The notes beneath the pieces were generated by a model. It was not told where the DNA came from. It did no database searches and worked only from the letters and a program-made list of their open reading frames with translations. The translations under genes and the position numbers were made by a program. This document shows positions 1-8,774 of a DNA stretch of 64,000 bases, piece after piece. The DNA is taken from NCBI RefSeq assembly GCF_028767125.1, contig NZ_JAKCWP010000010.1, positions 62,001 through 126,000 on the forward strand. Direction: 5' to 3'. Positions within the stretch are counted from its first letter, which is position 1; each line of letters opens with the position of its first letter. Origin of the DNA: Chelativorans sp. YIM 93263 (lineage in GTDB: Bacteria; Pseudomonadota; Alphaproteobacteria; Rhizobiales; Rhizobiaceae).

Positions 1-80
1 CCATCATGGCGGAGACGGAGTCGATAAAGGACGAGTTGAAACGCTCGGTCGAATCCATTCTCGAGCGGCATGTGGCCTGA
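1..80 (+). CDS. 3' end of an unidentified CDS (partial)
   Basis: An open frame enters from the left edge (codons in phase with position 3) and stops at TGA 78-80. It gives a polar, helix-like tail of 25 residues ending in SVESILERHVA. The stop is 5 bp from the stop of the convergent antiporter gene, which is typical spacing for two real convergent genes. It is too short to name, and a chance open frame cannot be excluded. Confidence 0.3.
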   Translation, partial: IMAETESIKDELKRSVESILERHVA

Positions 81-85
81 CTGGA

Positions 86-1888
86 TCAGCTTTCGGCGTC
101 TTCCGTCGCGCGGTTAAGCCGCCTTGCTTCGCGAGCAGGCTTGACAAGCGGTTCCGGCGTCACTGGGCGCACATGCATCTTGTCCTGCCCAGCATACCAG
201 CCGTCAACCGCCTGCAGGGCCAGGCGCTCCTCGTCACGCTTACGCACATCGTCTGCCACGGCGCGGGCCAGATCCTCGTCGGCCCCAAGGGCCTCCAGCG
301 ATTTTCGCCCGAACATCAGCGCCGACTCGACGGTTTCGCGTATCTCGTAGTCGACGCCCCGAGTCCTGAGCGACAGTGTATGTGCACGGTCGTAGGAGCG
401 TACGTATAGCTTTACTTGCGGATATTCAGACCGGATCAAATCGACAATGGCGTCAGTGGTCCTTTGATCGTTCGTGCATAGGGCGACAAGTCTCGCGCGG
501 CGAATTCCGGCTGCCTCCAGCACATCCTTGCGGCGACCGTCCCCGAAATAGATGCGGAAGCCGAATTTCTCGACCGCACGCACCCGCGTCGCCGAGTGAT
601 CGATGATCGTCACGTCGCTGCCGCCGGCCAGCAGGATCTGTGATGCGACCTGGCCGAAACGGGAAAAGCCGATCATCAGCACATCCGCACCGGCCCCGTC
701 GAAGCTTTCATCCATCTCGTCCGGCTCTTCTGCGCTCGTGAGATATGTGCCCAGCCGCACGGAGAGCGGAGTCGCCGCCATTGAAAGCGTGACGACGGCC
801 GTCAGCAGCGACGCCGTTGCAGCAGGAAAAATGAGCGCGGCCGAGGCGGCAGTGAAAAGCACAAAGCCGAACTCGCCGCCCTGCGGCAGCAGTGCGGCCA
901 CACGAACCGCATCATCATGCTCGGTGCTGAACAGCCTGCAGAGGCCGTATAAAACAAGCGCCTTGACCAGCATCAGAACCGGCACTGCAGCCAGAACTAT
1001 GACCCAGCTCTCGATAACCACATCGAGATTGAGCGACAGGCCAATGGCCATGAAGAAAAGCCCCAGAAGAACGCCCCGGAATGGCTCGATGTCGGCGGTC
1101 AATTCATGCCGGAACGAGGAATCGGCCAGCAGAACACCGGCGACGAAGGCGCCAAGGGCCATGGAAAGCCCGGCGATCTGGAGCAACGTCGCCGATCCCA
1201 AGACCACCAGCAGCGCGGCTGCGACCATAGCCTCCCGCGCTCCCGTGCTGGCAATGATGCGAAAGAGCGGATTGAGCAGATAGCGGCCGGCGGCGATCAG
1301 CGCCACGATACACGCTAGCGCGATTGCAAAGTCCGCGCCGCTGAAGGCGTCTGCCCCCTCGCCTCCCGGCGAAAGCAATGGGACCACGACAAGGAACGGA
1401 GCGATCGCCAGATCCTGAAAAAGCAGCACCGAGAAGGCAGTCTGCCCAAAGCGCTGGTTGAGCGAGCCTTGTTCCTCCAACGTCTGCACGGCAAAGGCCG
1501 TGGATGAAAGCGCCAAACCAAATCCTGCCACCACGGCGGCGGAGGCCGAGAAACCGAGTGCGAAATAGCCGATAAGAGCCAGGACGGCACCGGTAACCGT
1601 CACCTGGACCAAGCCGAGCCCGAAAATATCTCGTCGCATGGCCCACAGCCGGGAGGGATTGAGCTCCAATCCTATGATGAATAGCAGCAGGACGACACCC
1701 AACTCGGCAACATGCAGAAGCTCTTCTCCATCGGCAATCAGCCGCGCAACGGGACCGATTGCAACGCCAGCGGCGAGATAACCAAGGATCGTGCCGAGCC
1801 CCAATTTTTTGAACAGGGGCACCGCGATAACAGCGCCAGCCAGCAGGAGCAGCGGCTCATAGTAGATGCCGTTGGTTACCGCTTCCAT
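86..1888 (-). CDS. Kef-type monovalent cation:proton antiporter (CPA2) with RCK/TrkA-N domain
   Basis: A 600-residue inner-membrane protein. Roughly residues 10-390 are a chain of hydrophobic helices of the Na+/H+ exchanger fold, with the early LGTILGYLAAGVAIGP stretch typical of KefB/KefC. Residues about 400-520 form a cytoplasmic Rossmann-type RCK_N domain starting DVLMIGFSRFGQVA, the nucleotide-binding loop used for redox or ligand gating. The C-terminal tail is short, charged and without further domains. The family exchanges K+ (or Na+) for H+, often in electrophile or pH stress. No KefF/KefG-like ancillary gene is adjacent, so gating by glutathione adducts is not implied. Start ATG at 1888; 171 bp separate it from the divergent pmbA-like gene. 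Family certain, ion specificity not. Confidence 0.9.
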   Translation of the reverse strand: MEAVTNGIYYEPLLLLAGAVIAVPLFKKLGLGTILGYLAAGVAIGPVARLIADGEELLHVAELGVVLLLFIIGLELNPSRLWAMRRDIFGLGLVQVTVTGAVLALIGYFALGFSASAAVVAGFGLALSSTAFAVQTLEEQGSLNQRFGQTAFSVLLFQDLAIAPFLVVVPLLSPGGEGADAFSGADFAIALACIVALIAAGRYLLNPLFRIIASTGAREAMVAAALLVVLGSATLLQIAGLSMALGAFVAGVLLADSSFRHELTADIEPFRGVLLGLFFMAIGLSLNLDVVIESWVIVLAAVPVLMLVKALVLYGLCRLFSTEHDDAVRVAALLPQGGEFGFVLFTAASAALIFPAATASLLTAVVTLSMAATPLSVRLGTYLTSAEEPDEMDESFDGAGADVLMIGFSRFGQVASQILLAGGSDVTIIDHSATRVRAVEKFGFRIYFGDGRRKDVLEAAGIRRARLVALCTNDQRTTDAIVDLIRSEYPQVKLYVRSYDRAHTLSLRTRGVDYEIRETVESALMFGRKSLEALGADEDLARAVADDVRKRDEERLALQAVDGWYAGQDKMHVRPVTPEPLVKPAREARRLNRATEDAES

Positions 1889-2059
1889 CGCATTCCTCGC
1901 TCAAGTTCCGGTTAACGCTGCTTCGCTGCCATTGCGCTACAATCCCTCGAGTCATAAATGGTTGTGATATCGATGTCTTGCCGACTCCACCACCTCCGCC
2001 AGATTATCCGTGGGTGACACGGACGCGACAACAACCGACCACAGGCCCATAGGAACACA

Positions 2060-3394
2060 ATGTCCGACCAGCAGAAACTACTCGATCGCGTTGCAGCACT
2101 GGTGGAGGCGGCAAAAAAGGCCGGCGCCGATGCAGCGGACGCGGTGGTGATCCGTTCCCGCTCCAATAGCGCGTCGGTGCGTCTCGGCAAAGTCGAGGCG
2201 ACCGAATCCGCCGAGAGCGACGACATGTCCTTGCGTGTCTTTGTCGGTGCGCGCGTGTCGAGCGTTTCGGCGACGGTCGGCTCCGATCCGGTGGCCCTGG
2301 CCGAGCGGGCGGTCGCCATGGCCCGGGTTTCTCCAGAAGATCCCCACCAGGGGCTAGCGGATACGAACCGCCTGGCGCAGGAATTTCCCGACCTTGATCT
2401 GATCGACAAAACGGAGGTCTCGCCGGATCGCTTGAAGGAGGACGCGCTTGCGGCGGAAGAAGCAGCGATGACGGTCGCCGGTGTCACCAATTCCAGCGGG
2501 GCGACGGCAAGCGCCGGATCCGGAGGCCTGGTGCTGGCGACGTCTCACGGATTCGTTGGGCAATATGCAGTAACACGGTTTTCCCGTTCGGTAAGTGTCA
2601 TCGCCGGAGAGGGAACAAAGATGGAGCGCGACTACGATTATTCCTCGCGGTTGCACTTCAGCGATCTCGAAGCACCGGAAAAGATCGGGCGGACGGCCGG
2701 CGAACGCGCCGTCCGGCGTATCAATCCCCGCCGCGTAAAGACCGGCGTCTTCCCCGTCGTCTACGATCCGCGGGTGGCACGCAGTATTGCTGGTCACATC
2801 GCATCGGCAATCAACGGAGCTTCCGTCGCACGCAAGACAAGCTTTTTGCGCGACATGATGGGCCAAAGGATCGCTGCCGAAGGCGTAGTCGTAACCGACA
2901 ACCCCTTTCTGCAGCGCGGCCTGAGCTCCCGACCGTTCGACGGCGAAGGTGTCGCGGGCGAGCCGATCACGCCGGTCGAGCAAGGCATTCTGAAGCACTG
3001 GCTTCTCTCCTCTTCCGTCGCGCGGGAGCTCGGGCTAGAGACAAACGGGCGGGGCTCGCGCTCCTCATCCTCGGTCAACCCGTCGGCGACGAACTTCGCC
3101 ATCGAGCCGGGGAGAACGTCTGCGGAAGAGCTGTTAAAGTCGGTGAAATCCGGGTTTTATGTGACAGAGGTTTTCGGCCAGGGCGTGAACATGATTACCG
3201 GCGAATACAGCCGCGGCGCATCCGGCTTCTGGATCGAGAATGGCGAGCTCGCTTATCCCGTTTCCGAGATCACCATCGCCTCGAACCTGAAGCAGATGTT
3301 CCTGAACATGACCGCGGCCGACGATCTCGACCGAAATTTCGCCACTGCGGCACCGACCTTGCTCATCGAAGGGATAACCATTGCCGGTGAGTGA
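2060..3394 (+). CDS. pmbA: TldD/PmbA family metalloprotease-like protein (PmbA/TldE type)
   Basis: 444 residues, the usual PmbA/TldE length. The N-terminal half carries the family beta-rich domain (SVRLGKVEATESAESDDMSLRVFVG). The C-terminal half has the conserved GRGSRSSSSVNPSATNF and GQGVNMITGEYSRGASGFW blocks. The HExxxH zinc motif of TldD is absent, as expected for PmbA/TldE, the non-catalytic partner. In other bacteria TldD and TldE form a cytoplasmic protease that processes microcin precursors or unfolded peptides. A possible Shine-Dalgarno (AGGAA) precedes ATG 2060. The 3' end overlaps the start of the next gene, suggesting one transcript that continues into the LPS-core genes. No tldD is in the window. 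Confidence 0.9.
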   Translation: MSDQQKLLDRVAALVEAAKKAGADAADAVVIRSRSNSASVRLGKVEATESAESDDMSLRVFVGARVSSVSATVGSDPVALAERAVAMARVSPEDPHQGLADTNRLAQEFPDLDLIDKTEVSPDRLKEDALAAEEAAMTVAGVTNSSGATASAGSGGLVLATSHGFVGQYAVTRFSRSVSVIAGEGTKMERDYDYSSRLHFSDLEAPEKIGRTAGERAVRRINPRRVKTGVFPVVYDPRVARSIAGHIASAINGASVARKTSFLRDMMGQRIAAEGVVVTDNPFLQRGLSSRPFDGEGVAGEPITPVEQGILKHWLLSSSVARELGLETNGRGSRSSSSVNPSATNFAIEPGRTSAEELLKSVKSGFYVTEVFGQGVNMITGEYSRGASGFWIENGELAYPVSEITIASNLKQMFLNMTAADDLDRNFATAAPTLLIEGITIAGE

Positions 3395-4187
3395 CCCCGT
3401 TCAAACTCATGCGCCGGAGGAAGATCTCGCGTTTATCGAGGATGCAGCCCGCGAGGCCGGCCGCGTCGCGATGCGCTACTTCCGTCGCGACCCAGAAGTC
3501 TGGTGGAAGGAAGGCGCCTCCCCGGTCAGCCAGGCCGATCTCGAGGTTGACCAGTTCCTGCGCGAACATCTGCTCCAGGCCCGCCCCAGCTACGGCTGGC
3601 TATCGGAAGAAACAGCGGACAACAAGGAGCGGCTGCTCGCACCACGCACTTTTGTGGTCGATCCAATCGATGGCACGCGCGCCTTTATCGATGGACGTGA
3701 GGTGTGGTGTGTCAGCGTTGCCGTTGTGGAGAACGGACGAGCGATTGCCGGAGTTCTGGACTGCCCGGCCAGCGACGAGTTCTTCAGTGCGGCCCGGGGC
3801 GGCGGTGCACATCGTAATGGGGAGCCGATCCGGGTGAAGAATGCCGGCCGCGATCTGGCGCTCGCGGGGCCAAAAAATATGATGAACCGATTGCCGCCGG
3901 CGCTTTATGCCCGCGTTTCGCCGCATCCCTATGTACCCTCGCTTGCTTATAGAATCGGCCTGGTGGCGAGCGGAATGCTGGATGCGACCTTCATCAAACC
4001 TGCATCCCATGACTGGGATCTGGCCGCGGCAGATGTGATCCTGAGTGAAGCAGGGGGAAGTATCGTAGACGGCAAGCACCGGCGTCCACAGTATGCCGGA
4101 CCCAATCCACAGCTCGGTGCGCTTGCAGCTGGCAGCGGCGATCTGCTGCGGATCATGTCCGGTGTGGTTGGAAAACTCCAGGGGTGA
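3381..4187 (+). CDS. cysQ: 3'(2'),5'-bisphosphate nucleotidase / inositol monophosphatase-family phosphatase (CysQ-like)
   Basis: 268 residues from TTG 3381, overlapping the pmbA stop. GAAGGG lies about 7 nt upstream of this TTG; an alternative GTG start at 3387 would be two codons shorter. Family metal-binding motifs are clear: the WLSEETADN loop with the acidic ligand, VVDPIDGTRAFIDG (the DPIDGT signature) and SHDWDLAAADVILSEAGG (the WDxAA motif). CysQ-type enzymes remove the 3' phosphate of PAP/PAPS; inositol-1-phosphatase is the other possibility because both share the fold. It is the first of five co-directional genes ending in lpxK, a Rhizobiales-type arrangement. Cytoplasmic, Mg2+-dependent. 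Confidence 0.85.
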   Translation: MPVSDPVQTHAPEEDLAFIEDAAREAGRVAMRYFRRDPEVWWKEGASPVSQADLEVDQFLREHLLQARPSYGWLSEETADNKERLLAPRTFVVDPIDGTRAFIDGREVWCVSVAVVENGRAIAGVLDCPASDEFFSAARGGGAHRNGEPIRVKNAGRDLALAGPKNMMNRLPPALYARVSPHPYVPSLAYRIGLVASGMLDATFIKPASHDWDLAAADVILSEAGGSIVDGKHRRPQYAGPNPQLGALAAGSGDLLRIMSGVVGKLQG

Positions 4188-4316
4188 CGCGGGCCAGACG
4201 GTGCGCTATGGGCAGATGCGGTCGTGCAAATCACTGCGGGGCGATTTCATTTAGGTCGATCAAGGACTTCCCGTACCGGCACCGACTAGAACATTTTCGA
4301 GCGGATGGGCAGAGCA

Positions 4317-4571
4317 ATGGGTGAGGAAACCGGAAACACGCAGCTTCTCCACCTCGTCTTCGGTGGTGAGCTGAAATCATTGTCGGGAACTGAGTTCCGC
4401 GATCTCGACGCACTGGACATCGTCGGCATCTACGGGGACTACAAGTCCGCCGAGACCGCCTGGAAGGCAAAGGCGCAGCAAACGGTCGACAACGCGCATA
4501 TGCGCTATTTCATCGTTCACCTGCACCGTCTCCTGGATCCGGCCGCGACCGGCGGAGCGAAGCAGGATTGA
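4317..4571 (+). CDS. DUF4170 domain-containing protein
   Basis: A small soluble protein of 84 residues from ATG 4317; an in-frame ATG at 4305 would add four. The sequence LLHLVFGGELKSL... DLDALDIVGIYGDYKSAETAWKAKAQQTVDNAHMRYFIVHLHRLLDP matches my recollection of DUF4170, a family found almost only in alphaproteobacteria, here shown only in parts. There is no signal peptide or membrane segment. Function is unknown, but its place between the CysQ-like gene and the acyltransferase/Kdo transferase genes is conserved and suggests an accessory role in envelope biogenesis. The stop is 4 bp before the next ATG. Confidence 0.85.
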   Translation: MGEETGNTQLLHLVFGGELKSLSGTEFRDLDALDIVGIYGDYKSAETAWKAKAQQTVDNAHMRYFIVHLHRLLDPAATGGAKQD

Positions 4572-4575
4572 ACGC

Positions 4576-5367
4576 ATGCCGAACAAGACAGCCATGTCTT
4601 CGGCGCCGGTCGAGGCGCGCTCGCGTGTGCGCGGCGGAGCGCGACCTATGAAGAGCTTCTGGCGGCGTATCCGCGAGCCGCTGGCAGAGTCGCCTACGCT
4701 CAAGAATATCATCGCCTCGTTTATCGCGGCGGCCGTCCGTTTCGTCGTGCGCACGAACCCCACTGTCGAAGGTTCACACGATGCGGAGAGAAAGGTGGCG
4801 GGCAACGCGCCCATGATCTTCGCCATGTGGCATGGCCAGCACCTGCTGGCGCCTGCGTTATACCCGCGTGACAATCCCGTCGTGGCCCTGTTCTCCCGAA
4901 GCGCGGACGCGGAGCTGAATGCCCTAGTAGCCGAGAAGATGGGTATTGCCATCGTACGCGGATCCGGTGGACGCGGAGGCGTACAGAGCGTCAAGAAGGG
5001 GGGCGCATCGGCGCTCATTCAACTTAAACGCCACATCGATTCAGGCTTCAACGTTGCAATGATTGCAGACGTTTCCCACGGCAAGGCGCGCGAGGCGGGC
5101 CTCGGTATCGTTACCCTTGCTCGGCTCTCCGGACGCCCGGTTGTGCCGGTAGCGGTTGCGACCAGCAGGCGAAAGGTTCTCGAAGGAACCTGGGACAAGA
5201 CCACGATCAATCTTCCTTTCGGCCGCAGCGCCATCATTTTCGGCGACCCGATCTATGTCGACGCCGAAGCTGACGACGAAAGAATGGAGCAGAAGCGCCG
5301 GCAGATCACCGATGCGCTCAACAGCGCCACCCATGATGCCTATCAGCTTATCGACGGTGGCCAATGA
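4576..5367 (+). CDS. DUF374 lysophospholipid acyltransferase-family protein
   Basis: 263 residues. A hydrophobic N-terminal segment (about residues 38-60) is followed by the acyltransferase-like core with FAMWHGQHLLAPAL (residues about 80-93) and a later AMIADVSHGKAREAGLGIV block. In DUF374 the WHGQ(H) motif is thought to replace the HX4D motif of classical lysophospholipid acyltransferases. The gene sits directly before waaA and overlaps it by 4 bp (ATGA), so it probably acts on a lipid A or Kdo-lipid intermediate at the inner membrane; that substrate is inferred from context only. Family assignment is firm, biochemical role is not. Confidence 0.88.
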   Translation: MPNKTAMSSAPVEARSRVRGGARPMKSFWRRIREPLAESPTLKNIIASFIAAAVRFVVRTNPTVEGSHDAERKVAGNAPMIFAMWHGQHLLAPALYPRDNPVVALFSRSADAELNALVAEKMGIAIVRGSGGRGGVQSVKKGGASALIQLKRHIDSGFNVAMIADVSHGKAREAGLGIVTLARLSGRPVVPVAVATSRRKVLEGTWDKTTINLPFGRSAIIFGDPIYVDAEADDERMEQKRRQITDALNSATHDAYQLIDGGQ

Positions 5368-6689
5368 GCGAACGCTGGGCGCGCGCCATTCTCACCACTT
5401 ACCGATGGGCAGGCGCCGCCGCCTACCCGCTGGTCGGCAGCTATATCGGCTGGCGTGTCAGCAAGGGAAAGGAAGACCGACTGCGGCGGCACGAGCGCTA
5501 TGGCCGCACCAGTCATCCGCGTCCCGACGGGCCGCTCGTGTGGGTTCATGCGGCTAGTGTTGGCGAGACCGTCGCCGTCTCCAATCTCATCGAGAATCTG
5601 CTGGCCAGCGAGATCAACATTGTGCTGACGACTGGCACGGTCACTTCGGCAAAGCTCGTCTCGGAGCGGCTGGGCCAGCGTGTCATTCATCAATATGTGC
5701 CGCTCGATCTCAAGCCGGCCATCAGTCGCTTTCTCAATCATTGGCAGCCGGATCTCGCCATCATGGCCGAGTCGGAAATCTGGCCTATGACGATCCTGGA
5801 ACTCGGCGCGCGTCGCGTGCCGCAGGTTCTGGTAAACGGCCGCATGTCCGACCGCTCCTACGCACGATGGCGCAAGCGCCTCTTTTTCGCCGAAGCGCTT
5901 TTCGAGAACCTGGCCCATGTGATTGCCCAATCGGAAACCGATGGAGAGCGTTTTCACGCGTTAGGGGCCCGCCCCGTCACCGTTTCCGGCAATCTGAAGG
6001 CAGACACCCAGCTCCCGCCGGTTGCCCCGGAAGTGCTTTCGAATATGCAAGCCGCCATCGGAGCCCGCAAGACCTGGGCGGCCGTATCCACCCATGAGGG
6101 GGAAGAGCAGATCGCGGCCGAACTGCACAAGCTGCTGCGCAGGCACCATCCGGGCCTCTTGACGATCATAGTGCCTCGCCACCCCGAGCGCGCGCTGACG
6201 TTGAAGGAGGCGTTCGCCGCACAAGGCCTCAATGTCGTGTCCAGAAGCAGTAGCGCCCCCATCGGGCCCGAAACGGATATCCTGCTTGGGGATACAATCG
6301 GCGAGATGGGACTTTATCTGCGGTTGACCGAAATCGCCTTTGTGGGAAATTCGCTGACTGGCCAAGGCGGGGGGCATAATCCGCTTGAGCCGGCTATGCT
6401 CGACACAGCAGTGCTTTCCGGCGAAAATGTGCAAAACTTTCGAGACGCATTTAGCTGCCTCGTCGCAAGCGGCGGCACGAAGCTGGTCAATGACAGCCGT
6501 ATGCTTGGCGGCGCGGTGAACTTCCTGCTGAAGAACGACGACGTGCGCCACAGAATGATGGCGGCCGGGCGCTCTACGGTGGAGGGCATGTCCGGCGCGC
6601 TCAGCCGCACACTGACCGCGCTGGAGCCGTTCATTCATCCACTCATCGTCAAAAGCCGTCTCAACGGCGGCGGCGGCGGTTCGGAGTGA
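5364..6689 (+). CDS. waaA: 3-deoxy-D-manno-octulosonic acid (Kdo) transferase
   Basis: 441 residues, the normal WaaA/KdtA length. It transfers Kdo from CMP-Kdo to lipid IVA at the cytoplasmic face of the inner membrane. Visible marks of glycosyltransferase family 30 are an N-terminal hydrophobic segment (YRWAGAAAYPLVGSYIGW), the WVHAASVGE block with the probable catalytic Glu, MAESEIWPM, QSETDGERF and the C-terminal GQGGGHNPLEPAML loop. It overlaps the upstream DUF374 gene by 4 bp and is followed 3 bp later by lpxK, so translation is probably coupled. No lipid A acyltransferase of the LpxL type is present here. Confidence 0.96.
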   Translation: MSERWARAILTTYRWAGAAAYPLVGSYIGWRVSKGKEDRLRRHERYGRTSHPRPDGPLVWVHAASVGETVAVSNLIENLLASEINIVLTTGTVTSAKLVSERLGQRVIHQYVPLDLKPAISRFLNHWQPDLAIMAESEIWPMTILELGARRVPQVLVNGRMSDRSYARWRKRLFFAEALFENLAHVIAQSETDGERFHALGARPVTVSGNLKADTQLPPVAPEVLSNMQAAIGARKTWAAVSTHEGEEQIAAELHKLLRRHHPGLLTIIVPRHPERALTLKEAFAAQGLNVVSRSSSAPIGPETDILLGDTIGEMGLYLRLTEIAFVGNSLTGQGGGHNPLEPAMLDTAVLSGENVQNFRDAFSCLVASGGTKLVNDSRMLGGAVNFLLKNDDVRHRMMAAGRSTVEGMSGALSRTLTALEPFIHPLIVKSRLNGGGGGSE

Positions 6690-6692
6690 GTA

Positions 6693-7718
6693 ATGGCGGC
6701 AAGTGAAGCACCACCCTTCTGGTGGAAGCAAGCCGACTGGCGGCCTTGGGCGCTGTGGCCGCTCTCTGCTGTTTATGGATTGGTCGCGTCCGCACGCATG
6801 GCGGGCGCGAAACGCCAGCACGTTTCGGCTGCCGTCCTCTGCGTGGGTAACCTGACGGTTGGCGGGGAAGGAAAGACCCCGATCGCAATCGCGCTGGCGA
6901 AGGAGGCTAAGCGGCAAAAGCGCCGCGTCGGCTTTCTCTCACGCGGTTATGGCGGCCATTCGGGCGGCCCGCATCTCGTCGACCGGAAGCACGACACGCC
7001 ACGCCATGTTGGTGACGAACCAATGCTCCTGGCGCGCCATGCGCCGACGGTGGTCTCGCCCGACCGGGTCGCCGGCGCGCGAAAGCTCATTGCCGAAGGG
7101 TGCGACTTCATCATCATGGATGATGGTTTTCAGAGCGCGCGTCTGCGGATGGATTACGCGCTGATCGTCGTTGACGCGCGGCGCGGGCTCGGAAACGGGC
7201 ATGTCATTCCGGGCGGCCCACTGCGCGCGCCACTGATCGATCAACTGCGTTACGCTAATGGGATCGTGACCATGGGCGATGGCCAGGCAGCGATGGATGT
7301 GGTGCGCAGGGCGGCTCGCGCCGGGAGGTCCGTCTTCAGCGCCCACCTGAAGCCGAAGGGGACCCGGGCATTGAAAGGCGCGCGCGTACTCGCCTTCGCG
7401 GGAATCGGTAACCCCGACAAGTTTTACGATACCTTGCGGATGATCGGCGCCGAGGTGGTGGCCACGCGCTCCTTTCCCGACCACTATCCCTACAGCGAGG
7501 ACGACGTGGCCGAGCTGTCAGCGCAAGCCGAGGCGGAGAGGCTGCAACTCGTGACCACGGAGAAGGATCTCGTGCGCCTCCACCACGGGCACGGCCCCGT
7601 CCGCGATTTTGCAGCGACCGTTCGGCTGTTGCCGGTGGAAGCGGTATTCGAAAGCTCGGGAATGCCTGAGCGCATCGTTGCAGAAACGGTGACCGCCTGG
7701 CGCGAGCGCAGCTTGTAG
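6693..7718 (+). CDS. lpxK: Tetraacyldisaccharide 4'-kinase
   Basis: 341 residues. LpxK phosphorylates the 4' position of the tetraacyl-disaccharide precursor to give lipid IVA, at the inner membrane. The P-loop reads GNLTVGGEGKTPIAIAL (residues about 51-67), the unusual LpxK Walker A. FIIMDDGFQSARL (the DDGFQ motif) and the LTVGGEGKTP context are diagnostic. It is the last gene of the co-directional run from the CysQ-like gene, with only a 3-bp gap after waaA. In related genomes DUF2093 and mutL follow directly; here an azoreductase/LysR pair and a diguanylate cyclase gene lie between. Confidence 0.96.
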   Translation: MAASEAPPFWWKQADWRPWALWPLSAVYGLVASARMAGAKRQHVSAAVLCVGNLTVGGEGKTPIAIALAKEAKRQKRRVGFLSRGYGGHSGGPHLVDRKHDTPRHVGDEPMLLARHAPTVVSPDRVAGARKLIAEGCDFIIMDDGFQSARLRMDYALIVVDARRGLGNGHVIPGGPLRAPLIDQLRYANGIVTMGDGQAAMDVVRRAARAGRSVFSAHLKPKGTRALKGARVLAFAGIGNPDKFYDTLRMIGAEVVATRSFPDHYPYSEDDVAELSAQAEAERLQLVTTEKDLVRLHHGHGPVRDFAATVRLLPVEAVFESSGMPERIVAETVTAWRERSL

Positions 7719-7741
7719 CGATAGAGCTTCGCGTCTCGCAC

Positions 7742-8656
7742 CTATTTCCTGATTCGGCTGAAATCCGCGAATGCGGCCTCGAAGCGCTCCGCCATCCATG
7801 ATGCAGCCGGCCCAAAGGGCTTATCGTCCCGTCGGATGGCAAACATAGAGTAGTTCGAGGGCGGATAAGGCTCCAGTGAAAGGGCGACGAGGCGGCCGCT
7901 TTCGAGTTCGTCGTGGATCAGCCAGACCGGCAGCCCGCCCCAGCCGAGCCCGGCGGAAATAAGTGCGTGCTTCGTGGCGAGATCGCTGACGCGCCAGGTG
8001 TTGAGCGCATATACATGAAAGTCTCTCCCGTCGGTCCATCGGCTCAGGTCGCTGATGACCACCTGTGGATATTCGCGCAGAACCGCCTTGGGAACAGGTG
8101 CATCAGCCCGTGCAAGTGGGTGGGAGGGAGCCGCGACAGGCGAAATCTGGTTTCCACCCACAAGATGGCTGACAAGTTCGGGAAGGGAAGACATTGCCTC
8201 GCCGACAATGCCGATATTTGCCTCGCCACGCATCACGACATCGGCGGCCGCGCCAAGGGCGCCGGTGTAGAGACGCACGCCCACGGTAGGGTACGCGGTG
8301 CGAAAGCTTTCAAGGACAACCGTTAGCACCGGCATCGGGACCAGCACGTCTACCGCAAGCCGGACCTCGCCTTCAAGCCCCTGTGCAAGTCCGTGGGCAC
8401 GGGCACGGAGCATTTGCAGTCCGGCTATCATGCGGCGCGCGTCTTGTAGCAGGCTGGCGCCGGATTCCGTCAGCCGCGGCTGTCGCGTGCCGGTGCGCTC
8501 AAAGAGCTGTAGCCCAAGCTGTGCTTCGAGGTTTGAAACCCCGTAGCTGATTACGGACTGTGCCCGGTTGAGCTTGCGGGCGGCTGCCGAGAAGCCGCCC
8601 TCCTCTACCACCGCTAGAAAGATCTCGAGTTGGTCGAGCGTGGGATGAGCTTCCAT
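7742..8656 (-). CDS. LysR-family transcriptional regulator, probably of azoR
   Basis: 304 residues. An N-terminal winged helix-turn-helix (LDQLEIFLAVVEEGGFSAAA and NRAQSVISYGVSNLEAQLG, residues about 7-50) is followed by the periplasmic-binding-protein-like LysR_substrate domain (about 90-295). It is divergent from the azoreductase gene with 118 bp between start codons. That gap is A+T-rich and carries an inverted repeat CCAATCA/TGATTGG (8663-8669 and 8710-8716) that could be its binding region. By analogy with such pairs it probably activates azoR in response to a quinone or electrophile; the ligand is unknown. The pair interrupts the lpxK-DUF2093-mutL order, consistent with later insertion. 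Confidence 0.88.
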   Translation of the reverse strand: MEAHPTLDQLEIFLAVVEEGGFSAAARKLNRAQSVISYGVSNLEAQLGLQLFERTGTRQPRLTESGASLLQDARRMIAGLQMLRARAHGLAQGLEGEVRLAVDVLVPMPVLTVVLESFRTAYPTVGVRLYTGALGAAADVVMRGEANIGIVGEAMSSLPELVSHLVGGNQISPVAAPSHPLARADAPVPKAVLREYPQVVISDLSRWTDGRDFHVYALNTWRVSDLATKHALISAGLGWGGLPVWLIHDELESGRLVALSLEPYPPSNYSMFAIRRDDKPFGPAASWMAERFEAAFADFSRIRK

Positions 8657-8662
8657 CCTTAT

Positions 8663-8716
8663 CCAATCAAGTTTTCCGATAAGTATCTCCTATATTTTAC
8701 CTGTTTTTCTGATTGG
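8663..8716. promoter_or_regulatory. Candidate LysR operator region between the LysR gene and azoR
   Basis: Perfect 7-bp arms CCAATCA (8663-8669) and TGATTGG (8710-8716) flank an A+T-rich core containing TATATT in the middle of the divergent intergenic region. LysR proteins bind as tetramers to two spaced sites, so such spacing is possible, but no classic T-N11-A box stands out. Seen directly as sequence; function inferred. Confidence 0.35.
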
Positions 8717-8774
8717 AATTTATTGGCAGGTTCCAACGCGACACGCAACACAGCATTTCCAAGGAGACCCTACA